Assembly (NCBI GenBank): GCA_045535095.1
Contig: JAZSKY010000072.1
Location: forward strand, 1-21,671
DNA length: 21,671 bases
Source of the DNA: SIG672 sp045535095
Lineage (GTDB): Bacteria > Bacillota > Clostridia > Oscillospirales > CAG-272
Reading direction: 5' to 3'
Part shown: positions 6,761-12,625 of the stretch, in pieces
How the letters are laid out: each line of letters starts with the position of its first letter
Numbering within the stretch: position 1 is the stretch's first letter
Notes under the pieces: model-generated
Database searches by the model: none
The model's input: the letters and a program-made list of their open reading frames with translations, nothing else
Told to the model about the DNA's origin: nothing
Translations under genes and position numbers: made by a program

Positions 6761-8167
6761 CTATTTCTTCTTTCTCTCCGTACTAAGTTTCTCGCGCACT
6801 ATCTGTCTTTTCAGCGCCTTCCACGAGAATGGACGGACGGGGTAAAGATAGCTCGTCTTTTTCGTGACCGTATGGTTGTGCGCAATAAGGAAAATCGTAA
6901 ATCCAAAGCCGAGAAACAGACCTGCGGCGTTCAGAATACGGGTTAAAATTATCGTCACTATGCGGCAGAATTTGAAGGCGTATCCAAGCTCAAACGACGG
7001 CTGGGTAAAGTTCGATATGGCCACCACCGACATATAAAGTATCACCTCGGGAGAAAGCCACCCCGCGTTTACCGAAAAGTCGCCGATTATAAGTCCTGCC
7101 ACGATACCGATAGATCCGTTCATCATGCTCGGCGTGTTCACCGATGCAAGCTTTATCGCATCAAGGACTATCTCGATAAATATTATCTGCGCGAGTATGG
7201 GCAGTCCCTCTTTTGAAGGTAGCATAAATTCAAAATATTTCGGCAATATCTCGGGATTTCTCACGAAAAAATACCATATCGGCATAATAAAAAGCGAGGT
7301 TGCAAATATCGTCATACGCAGTATTCTGAAATAGCTTCCGATAGACGGCGGAAAGTAAAAATCGTCGCACTCCTGCAAAAAATCTATAAAGGAGGAGGGA
7401 AGTATCATAGCCATCGGAGAATTGTCGCAGAGAATGATAATACTGCCCTCAAGGAGCATAGCACACGCGGCGTCGGGACGCTCGGTGAAGCGAAAACGGG
7501 GAAAGGGGTTATACCATTTCGATTTTATCAGGCACTCCGCAAGCGACTCCTGTCCCATAGAAAGCGCATCTACCTTTATTTCGCTTATCTTCTTTTCAAG
7601 GTCGCGCGTAAGCTTTTCGGGAGCGCGTCCCTTGATATAGCAGACCTGAACGGCAGTCGGGGCGAAATCTCCTACCGAAAAGCGCTTCATAACGAGATCC
7701 TTATTTTTGATGTTTTTCCTTATAAGCGCGCTGTTTTCCTTCAGATTTTCAAGAAAACCCTCTCTCGGTCCGCGCAGAACGTGATCGTTTTCGGGCTCGG
7801 ATAAGGACCTTGTCGGAATACTTTTCGTGTCGCAGACTATCGCCCTTGAGTAGCCGTCCACGATAAGCACCGAGTCGCCCATGAATACGTCGAGCGCGAT
7901 AGAATCTACGTCATCAGACAGCTTTGACGATGCAACGCGTGCGTAATTTTTGGCAAATATTTCGGCACTTTCCTCATAGGACGCTGTTAGAAATCCGTCA
8001 ACGAGACGCTCTGCAAGGCTGTCGTTTGTCAGACAAAAAATGTAGTAATAGTACGCTTTTTTGCCTCCTATATCAAGCTCGCGGCGCACTACGTCGTACG
8101 ATACTCCGTATCCGAGAGCCTCCTCAAGCATAGCGGCATTTTGCGAAAAGTCCTCGCACATTTTCAT
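6761..8167 (-). CDS. GerA-family spore germination protein, SpoVAF-like A subunit
   Basis: ATG 8167 has AAGGAG eight bases upstream, giving 468 residues. The N-terminal half is hydrophilic and carries the family signature RGPREGF (about residue 132). The C-terminal half has about five to six hydrophobic helices (from about 285 to 435) and a PSMMNGSIGIVAGLIIGD-like segment typical of the GerAA/SpoVAF fold. The start (ALGYGVSYDVVRREL, then IGGKKA) resembles SpoVAF more than GerAA of the three-gene operons, as far as I can judge from memory. It would sit in the inner spore membrane and take part in germination. No GerB or GerC partner is adjacent and no spoVA genes flank it, so it is a stand-alone copy. 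I see no convincing sigma-G promoter upstream. Confidence 0.82.
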   Translation of the reverse strand: MKMCEDFSQNAAMLEEALGYGVSYDVVRRELDIGGKKAYYYYIFCLTNDSLAERLVDGFLTASYEESAEIFAKNYARVASSKLSDDVDSIALDVFMGDSVLIVDGYSRAIVCDTKSIPTRSLSEPENDHVLRGPREGFLENLKENSALIRKNIKNKDLVMKRFSVGDFAPTAVQVCYIKGRAPEKLTRDLEKKISEIKVDALSMGQESLAECLIKSKWYNPFPRFRFTERPDAACAMLLEGSIIILCDNSPMAMILPSSFIDFLQECDDFYFPPSIGSYFRILRMTIFATSLFIMPIWYFFVRNPEILPKYFEFMLPSKEGLPILAQIIFIEIVLDAIKLASVNTPSMMNGSIGIVAGLIIGDFSVNAGWLSPEVILYMSVVAISNFTQPSFELGYAFKFCRIVTIILTRILNAAGLFLGFGFTIFLIAHNHTVTKKTSYLYPVRPFSWKALKRQIVREKLSTERKKK

Positions 8168-8236
8168 TAAAAATACTCCTTCGACTCATTTTTCACGATT
8201 ATTGACCGAAATTTTGATATGTTTACAAAATATATA

Positions 8237-8264
8237 TTTAAAACGGCTAAAAATGTGATATAAT
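8237..8264 (+). promoter_or_regulatory. Probable promoter of the two-anchor LRR protein
   Basis: An extended -10, TGA-TATAAT (8259-8264), with only a weak TTTAAA -35 16 bp upstream. It lies 31 bp before the chosen start. Confidence 0.5.
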
Positions 8265-8294
8265 TTGTTTAAATAAGTGCTTGGAGACTTGATT

Positions 8295-9032
8295 ATGGAT
8301 AGAAAAACGCCGAATACGATCGAAAAGATAGCTATCGTCGCAGTTCTTTTAATTGCGGCGGTCTTTCTCGTGCTTCTGACCTACAAGGGAAACGATAGCG
8401 TGGCGGCAGAATTCGTCTATTCGGTCAAGGAGGACGGATACGCCTCTATCGAGGGCTATACCGGTGACCAAACTGTGCTTGAAATACCCGAAAAAGTCGG
8501 CGAAAACGGCGAATATACGGTCAAATATATCCATACCGACGCATTTGCAAACGATACCGTACTCAAAAAGGTAGTGCTTCCGGATAGCGTAGAGGTAATA
8601 GGGAAGGGCGCGTTCAACGGTTGCGTAAATCTGAAAGAGGTAGTTCTTTCCGAAAATCTCTCCGAGATCGGATACGCCGCATTCTTCGGATGCGAAAAGC
8701 TTAGAAATATCGAGCTTCCCGAGTCGATTAAAAAGATAGACGCAGACGCTTTCGGTGACTGCAAGCGTCTTCGTGATCTCTATATCCCCCAGTCCTGCGA
8801 GGAGATCGGCACAGATGCCTTCCTCGGCTGCGAGAATCTCATTCTCGACTGCTCGGATAATGCACTTGCAAAGGACGTTGCAGCTCAGTACCGTATTCCT
8901 ACGTCATTTGAGGAAAGCGCACAGAGTACGCTTATAAAAGCAGGAGTGCTGTCTCTTCTCGTTATTATTCTTGTCTTTTCTCTCTATGCGACAGTGAGAA
9001 GCGTGCGAAATAAGAAAAATATTTTGAAATAA
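8295..9032 (+). CDS. Membrane-anchored BspA-type LRR protein with N- and C-terminal helices
   Basis: ATG 8295 has GGAG nine bases upstream (245 residues); an in-frame GTG at 8277 would overlap the ribosome site. A hydrophobic helix spans about residues 12-31. A short beta-rich linker follows, then about five LRR_5 units with the pattern 'LPDSVEVIGKGAFNGCVNLK' (about 85-190). A second helix lies at about 212-236, followed by a basic tail. The LRR block would therefore sit outside the membrane between two anchors, with both ends in the cytoplasm. LRR_5 domains usually serve binding or adhesion; no enzyme domain is visible. It is transcribed divergently from the germination gene. Confidence 0.8.
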   Translation: MDRKTPNTIEKIAIVAVLLIAAVFLVLLTYKGNDSVAAEFVYSVKEDGYASIEGYTGDQTVLEIPEKVGENGEYTVKYIHTDAFANDTVLKKVVLPDSVEVIGKGAFNGCVNLKEVVLSENLSEIGYAAFFGCEKLRNIELPESIKKIDADAFGDCKRLRDLYIPQSCEEIGTDAFLGCENLILDCSDNALAKDVAAQYRIPTSFEESAQSTLIKAGVLSLLVIILVFSLYATVRSVRNKKNILK

Positions 9033-9046
9033 ATAACGATTTTCGC

Positions 9047-9075
9047 TTGACAAAGAGGATAAAATGTGATATTAT
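9047..9075 (+). promoter_or_regulatory. Promoter of tRNA-Leu
   Basis: TTGACA at 9047-9052, 17 bp, TATTAT at 9070-9075. The leader to the tRNA is ~75 nt, unusually long, and contains a GGGTAG/CTACCC hairpin (9080-9102). Confidence 0.8.
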
Positions 9076-9156
9076 CAACGGGTAGTCTTACAAAGGCTAC
9101 CCATAAATTCGCGGGTGTGTGCAGAAAAAATTCCGCCACTTCCGCTTCATAAATTT

Positions 9157-9243
9157 GCGGGCGTGGCGGAATTGGCAGACGCGTAAGATTCAGGTTCTTA
9201 TGATCGCAAGGTTGTGCAGGTTCAAGTCCTGTCGCCCGCACCA
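9157..9243 (+). tRNA. tRNA-Leu (anticodon CAG)
   Basis: Acceptor stem GCGGGCG/CGCCCGC, discriminator A and encoded CCA. Anticodon stem TAAGA/TCTTA has loop TTCAGGT (anticodon CAG, reading CUG). The long variable arm and T-loop TTCAAGT fit leucine. Partial copies of this gene lie nearby: its 3' half at 10078-10129, a D-arm piece at 9296-9310 and its 5' end at 9102-9119. Confidence 0.95.
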
Positions 9244-9251
9244 TCGGAAGC

Positions 9252-9287
9252 CTTGAAAACACTACGTTTTCGAGCCTTTTCTCTTTT
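9252..9287 (+). terminator. Terminator of tRNA-Leu
   Basis: Stem 9252-9260 / 9266-9274 (9 bp, one T-G) is followed by CCTTTTCTCTTTT. Confidence 0.65.
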
Positions 9288-9295
9288 GAATTTTC

Positions 9296-9310
9296 TTGGC
9301 AGACACGTAA
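9296..9310 (+). repeat. Fragment matching the tRNA-Leu D arm
   Basis: TTGGCAGACACGTAA differs by one base from tRNA-Leu 9172-9186. It may be the 5' remnant of a second, split tRNA-Leu copy whose 3' half is at 10078. Confidence 0.45.
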
Positions 9311-9340
9311 CAAATGTTTACTTGTACTATGATACAACAC

Positions 9341-9368
9341 TTGACTTTTTTATAAAATATGGTATAAT
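9341..9368 (+). promoter_or_regulatory. Promoter of the first paralogous protein gene
   Basis: TTGACT at 9341-9346, a 16-bp spacer and TATAAT at 9363-9368 with TGG in front, 34 bp before the start codon. Confidence 0.75.
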
Positions 9369-9402
9369 TACTTAAAGCAAAATCCCACATTAGAGGTGCC
9401 GA

Positions 9403-10038
9403 ATGAAAAATCGCAAACCCATAATAATACTTACATTGTTAATCGTAGCAGTGATTGTATTTTCAATCGTTAGTAATATTTTACAAGACAAACCGCTTCT
9501 GTTTGGCGATATGTGGAGAGATACACCTGAAGAAGCATTTGAGTATGCTATGAACAATATACCTGCACATCATGTTGAGGAAGCCAAAGATACATATAAA
9601 ATCCGGACGTTGATTGATATTATGAAATATGACAATGATTGGTATTATCTATATATTTCAGAAGCAAATACTTTTACAGTAACACAGTGTTCGTACGATT
9701 CTGATAAAGATAAGTGGGCTTGTGTTTATGCCGTAGGATATCAATATGATAAGGATATTGAACTGGTTGCATTTGAGGGAAGTATGTTTGATTTATGGGA
9801 ATGCAATGACATCTCATATTTTTATGACATCGGTAAAGAGCATAACGCTGTATTTGCTTTTTTGGAAACAGGCGTAGCTGTTGATTTCTTTTTCAATGAT
9901 ATAAAAACAAATGTTCGCACCTATACCTTTGAGGAAAACGGAAAAACATACTCCATTGATTGCTTTTATATTAATGAATTTCCCAAAGATATTGAGAAAA
10001 AAGATGTTTATTTAGAATATACATATTATACAGATTAG
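9403..10038 (+). CDS. Single-anchor protein of unknown function, paralogue A
   Basis: ATG 9403 follows AGAGGTG, giving 211 residues. One N-terminal hydrophobic helix (about residues 7-25) acts as signal anchor. The remaining domain is acidic and aromatic-rich. It is clearly homologous to the gene at 10355-10987. Both share W-x-D-[ST]-PE near residues 39-43, YKI-[RK]-TLID, YY-[IL]-YISEAN-[TS]-F, an ETG-[IV]-A segment and YTFEENGKTY-x-ID near the end. I recognise no named family. AT-rich codon use and its position between an intact tRNA-Leu and a displaced tRNA-Leu 3' half mark it as imported. The linked Rhs debris makes an immunity-type or orphan cassette role possible, but that is inference. 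Confidence 0.7.
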   Translation: MKNRKPIIILTLLIVAVIVFSIVSNILQDKPLLFGDMWRDTPEEAFEYAMNNIPAHHVEEAKDTYKIRTLIDIMKYDNDWYYLYISEANTFTVTQCSYDSDKDKWACVYAVGYQYDKDIELVAFEGSMFDLWECNDISYFYDIGKEHNAVFAFLETGVAVDFFFNDIKTNVRTYTFEENGKTYSIDCFYINEFPKDIEKKDVYLEYTYYTD

Positions 10039-10077
10039 AATTGTGATACAAAACCTTTCACTGAGGTGACGTTACCA

Positions 10078-10129
10078 TCAGGTTCTTATGATCGCAAGGT
10101 TGTGCAGGTTCAAGTCCTGTTGCTCGCAT
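10078..10129 (+). pseudogene. Displaced 3' half of tRNA-Leu (att-like remnant)
   Basis: Bases 10078-10120 match tRNA-Leu 9190-9232 exactly (43 nt), from the anticodon loop through the T arm. The acceptor strand follows with two C-to-T changes and no CCA. This extent, anticodon loop to 3' end, is the usual identity block left by tyrosine-recombinase integration into tRNA genes. No integrase is present in the window. Confidence 0.85.
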
Positions 10130-10264
10130 AAAAATACGTAGAGCCTCGCTCTTACCCTCGATGCCGATGGACTCAAGGTCGCCGTCAACCGTGTAGGTGG
10201 TCTTGTGACCGCGAGCATCGGTTTCCTCAACGAGGTTGTTGCCTGAATCGTCGATGGGATACAT
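10130..10264 (-). pseudogene. Rhs/YD-repeat fragment
   Basis: The minus-strand frame encodes a YD-repeat-like stretch: DSGNNLVEETDARGHKTTY, then TVDGDLESIGIEGKSEAL. It runs straight into the tRNA-Leu 3' half and is cut there. It has no start codon with a ribosome site and no flanking Rhs core. Codon use is more GC-rich than in the second Rhs piece at 11013-11345, so the two probably come from different Rhs genes or ages. Confidence 0.6.
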
Positions 10265-10303
10265 CTGGGTTAGTATTTTCGCTGGAACTTTGAAAATGCA
10301 TGG

Positions 10304-10343
10304 AAAAACTCGGCACAGGTTTGAAAATTCATCCTGTGCCGAG
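10304..10343 (-). terminator. Terminator of paralogue B
   Basis: Perfect 11-bp stem CTCGGCACAGG/CCTGTGCCGAG (10309-10319 / 10333-10343). On the minus strand it is followed by TTTTT, 11 bases after the stop codon. Confidence 0.85.
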
Positions 10344-10354
10344 AAAACAATTAT

Positions 10355-10987
10355 TTAGTCTATGTGTTCAGTATAGTAGACATTAATATCTGCATAATTT
10401 TCTACATTTTTCGGTCGGTTTGCATAGAAATAATCAATAAAATACGTTTTCCCGTTTTCTTCAAACGTATATACTTTTACATCAGCTTTTACATCATTGA
10501 CGTAATATGATTCGGCAATTCCTGTTTCCATAAATCCAAAAACCGTAGATTTATCATTTGTAAAATAGTGGTGGGGACCGCCCCATAAAGACACTTTAAA
10601 ATCATAGTCTCCGCTTATTTCTATATTTTCATCATAAGGATACACATATAGACCGAAATCATGCCATTTTTCTTTTTCATCGTCATATACCATACCCCAA
10701 ACAGAGAAAGAATTTGCTTCAGAAATGTATATGTAATACAATTCATTTTCAAAACGTATTTCGTCTATCAACGTTTTTATTTTATAGCAACCAACTTTTC
10801 CTTCTTGATGATTGTCATACAGCTTTTGTATTTCAAATTCTATTACATCTTCCGGAGAATCCTGCCAACCACGACCTGTCAAGACTACACCATATTTTGA
10901 AATGGATTTTACTACTGGCATTACAATAAACACAATCAATAGTAGGATTATGCAAATAACAACAATTGTTTTTTTATTTGGTTTCAT
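10355..10987 (-). CDS. Single-anchor protein of unknown function, paralogue B
   Basis: ATG 10987 has AAGGAG seven to eight bases upstream, giving 210 residues. The N-terminal helix (about residues 7-27) is the only membrane segment. The rest aligns along its whole length with paralogue A at 9403-10038, with the same W-x-DSPE, YKIKTLID, YISEAN and YTFEENGKTY blocks. The two genes converge on the displaced tRNA fragment. On its own strand it starts 25 bases after the end of an Rhs/YD-repeat fragment, the position where immunity genes of polymorphic Rhs toxins are found. However, the toxin tip is missing, so this role is inference. No upstream promoter is evident; it may have been transcribed with the lost Rhs gene. 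Confidence 0.72.
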   Translation of the reverse strand: MKPNKKTIVVICIILLLIVFIVMPVVKSISKYGVVLTGRGWQDSPEDVIEFEIQKLYDNHQEGKVGCYKIKTLIDEIRFENELYYIYISEANSFSVWGMVYDDEKEKWHDFGLYVYPYDENIEISGDYDFKVSLWGGPHHYFTNDKSTVFGFMETGIAESYYVNDVKADVKVYTFEENGKTYFIDYFYANRPKNVENYADINVYYTEHID

Positions 10988-11012
10988 AGAATTCTCCTTA
11001 AATTATGCTGGT

Positions 11013-11345
11013 TTAAGTTGCAGAGGTCAACAATCTATTCTCATATATATAATTGTACTCTTTTTCCCTAGTAATGTCAATACTTCTGACAACATTTCCA
11101 ATTGAATCGTAGACATATTTGTATCGAGCAATTTCGACATTATCCTTGCTGTTCCATGTTTCTGAAACAATTTGACCTATACTGTTGTACGATACTTTCA
11201 TAAAATCACCGTTGGCATAGGTGATTTTCTTAATTCTGCATTACCATTTTTGTAATAACAAGAAATAAGATTTTCAGGTTTGTTATAAATGCCTATGGAC
11301 TCGAGATTATGAAAAGGATTATATGAAAAAGTATATTTCATTTTG
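11013..11345 (-). pseudogene. Frameshifted C-terminal fragment of an Rhs/YD-repeat protein
   Basis: The minus strand reads KYTFSYNPFHNLESI ... ENLISCYYKNGNAELRK in one frame (about 11345-11230). It then continues ITYANGDFMKVSYNSIGQ ... YKYVYDSIGNVVRSIDI in another frame to the stop at 11013. The two join only through a frameshift near 11225. YxxxG and YDSIGN-type units are YD-repeat features. The upstream Rhs core is absent: homology ends abruptly near 11345, where a plus-strand coding tail begins. It is AT-rich like the adjacent paralogue B. Confidence 0.7.
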
Positions 11346-11410
11346 CGCTTACCGCTGTAAATACAGACGGCGCAGAAAGCGAAAGAACACTTTGCTACTA
11401 TAATCCTTGA
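11342..11410 (+). pseudogene. Orphan 3' tail of a plus-strand gene (fibronectin-III-like end)
   Basis: The plus frame ending at TGA 11408 reads FALTAVNTDGAESERTLCYY, then NP. This resembles the last strand of a fibronectin type III or similar extracellular beta domain. It has no start and is followed by a strong terminator, so it looks like the stump of a gene whose body was deleted or displaced by the Rhs fragment. Confidence 0.45.
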
Positions 11411-11426
11411 TCAGATAAAAAACAAT

Positions 11427-11454
11427 AAAAAGACCGACCTTTGTCGGTCTTTTT
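11427..11454 (+). terminator. Terminator behind the orphan gene tail
   Basis: Perfect 12-bp stem 11427-11438 / 11443-11454 (AAAAAGACCGAC, loop CTTT), flanked by A and T runs so it can act on both strands. Confidence 0.85.
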
Positions 11455-11495
11455 GTATGGTAGTTCTGTATCTGCGTAGAATACACAAAAAATAA

Positions 11496-11524
11496 AAAAG
11501 ACGAAGCAATTTGCTTCGTCTTTT
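11496..11524 (-). terminator. Terminator of the tRNA-Gly/tRNA-Arg unit
   Basis: Stem 11496-11509 / 11511-11524 is near-perfect around a single central base. On the minus strand it is followed by a T-rich tract, four bases after tRNA-Arg. Confidence 0.8.
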
Positions 11525-11527
11525 CAG

Positions 11528-11601
11528 CGTACCCTGGGGGATTCGAACCCTCGACCTACTGCTTAGAAGGCAGTTGCTCTATCCGGCTGAGCTAAGGGTA
11601 C
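11528..11601 (-). tRNA. tRNA-Arg (anticodon TCT)
   Basis: Acceptor GTACCCT/AGGGTAC with discriminator G. The anticodon arm loop CTTCTAA gives TCT, reading AGA, and the T-loop is TTCGAAT. CCA is not encoded. It lies downstream of tRNA-Gly on the same strand. Confidence 0.95.
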
Positions 11602-11624
11602 ATATAGAATTATTTTCAAAATTT

Positions 11625-11647
11625 GAGCCGCACCGTTAGTGCGGCTC
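11625..11647 (-). terminator. Hairpin between tRNA-Gly and tRNA-Arg
   Basis: Perfect 9-bp stem GAGCCGCAC/GTGCGGCTC with a 5-nt loop and A/T-rich flanks. It could be a terminator or an RNA processing signal in the tandem tRNA transcript. Confidence 0.6.
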
Positions 11648-11660
11648 TATTTTGTTGTAA

Positions 11661-11731
11661 AGCGGGTGATGGGAATCGAACCCACATAGCCAGCTTGGAA
11701 GGCTGGAGCTCTACCACTGAGCTACACCCGC
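11661..11731 (-). tRNA. tRNA-Gly (anticodon TCC)
   Basis: Acceptor GCGGGTG/CACCCGC with discriminator T, as usual for bacterial tRNA-Gly. Anticodon loop CTTCCAA gives TCC. CCA is not encoded. Confidence 0.95.
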
Positions 11732-11748
11732 GAACGAACTGCTTCATT

Positions 11749-11777
11749 ATAATACCACAAGTGTTTTGATTTGTCAA
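11749..11777 (-). promoter_or_regulatory. Promoter of tRNA-Gly / tRNA-Arg
   Basis: On the minus strand, TTGACA (11772-11777), 17 bp and TATTAT (11749-11754). Confidence 0.8.
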
Positions 11778-11861
11778 TACCTTTTTTAACAAAAAAATAA
11801 AGTTTTTTCTATTCTTTTTGTGTATTTTTTCAAAAGAGTATAATTAAACATAAATTTTCGG

Positions 11862-11890
11862 TTGACAAGCGGTAAAACAGGTGTTATAAT
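11862..11890 (+). promoter_or_regulatory. Promoter of the phosphoribosyltransferase gene
   Basis: TTGACA (11862-11867), 17 bp and TATAAT (11885-11890), full consensus, 55 bp before the start codon. Confidence 0.88.
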
Positions 11891-11945
11891 TAAGGAGTAC
11901 GCGGCGTTTTACACAGTTTACGCCATTAAAACAAGGAGAATTAAA

Positions 11946-12503
11946 ATGAAAGAATTTTATCCCATTACTATCGCAGGACTGAAAAGAGAGCTTAAGCTCT
12001 GTCCGCTTAACGAAAATCTCTATATCGGAGCATTTATAATTATAGGAGATCCCGAGCTTACCGAAAAGTCGGCAGCCGAGCTTCTTAAAAAGGCGCCCGA
12101 ATACGACTACATTCTTTCGGCAGAATCGAAGGGAATACCGCTCGCACACGAGATGGCGCGTCAGAACGGCGATGCCAGATATATGGTTGCAAGAAAGTCT
12201 GTAAAGCTTTATATGAGCGACGTTCTTGACGTTACCGTAAACTCTATAACCACTGCAAAGACTCAGCACCTCTACATAGACGGCGCAGACGCAGAGCTTA
12301 TGCGCGGCAAGAGAGTTCTTATAGTTGACGACGTTATCTCTACGGGTGAGTCTCTCAAATCGCTTGAGGCGCTCGTTAACGAAACAGGCGCTACCATCGT
12401 CGGCAAAATGGCGATACTCGCAGAGGGTGACGCAGCAGAGAGAAACGATATCATCTATCTCGAAAAGCTTCCTCTCTTCGACGGCGAGGGAAACGCTATC
12501 TGA
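11946..12503 (+). CDS. Type I phosphoribosyltransferase (adenine phosphoribosyltransferase-like)
   Basis: ATG 11946 has AAGGAG upstream, giving 185 residues; an upstream in-frame ATG at 11862 lies inside the promoter and is rejected. The PRPP-binding loop VLIVDDVISTGES (about residues 124-136) is diagnostic for type I PRTases. The upstream ILSAESKGIPLAHEMA block resembles the adenine-PRTase pattern (AxExRG-xxxA), and the length is close to Apt (~170-180). It probably salvages a purine base with PRPP to give a nucleotide in the cytosol. Xanthine PRTase or an uncharacterised PRTase remain possible, since the base-contacting residues cannot be judged by eye. It is monocistronic with its own promoter and terminator. 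Confidence 0.82.
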   Translation: MKEFYPITIAGLKRELKLCPLNENLYIGAFIIIGDPELTEKSAAELLKKAPEYDYILSAESKGIPLAHEMARQNGDARYMVARKSVKLYMSDVLDVTVNSITTAKTQHLYIDGADAELMRGKRVLIVDDVISTGESLKSLEALVNETGATIVGKMAILAEGDAAERNDIIYLEKLPLFDGEGNAI

Positions 12504-12524
12504 GCTTTATAATAAGATAATAAG

Positions 12525-12553
12525 GACGGGAAATTTATTCCCGTCTTTTTTCT
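12525..12553 (+). terminator. Terminator of the phosphoribosyltransferase gene
   Basis: Stem GACGGGAA/TTCCCGTC (12525-12532 / 12538-12545) followed by TTTTTTCTT. Confidence 0.85.
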
Positions 12554-12565
12554 TATAATATAATA

Positions 12566-12594
12566 TTGACAAAGCGTATGTTTTATGGTAAAAT
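12566..12594 (+). promoter_or_regulatory. Promoter of the GH2-oxidoreductase operon
   Basis: TTGACA (12566-12571), 17 bp, TAAAAT (12589-12594) with TGG in front. I found no clear catabolite-response palindrome. Confidence 0.78.
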
Positions 12595-12625
12595 TAGATA
12601 ACTATCCTACAGAGGAAAAAGACAG

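Noticed and set aside
8984..9340. 118-codon minus-strand frame across tRNA-Leu ('MVRATGLEPAQPCDHKNL'-type)
   Set aside because: A classic spurious frame antisense to tRNA-Leu. The same string recurs over the tRNA fragment at 10078-10129.
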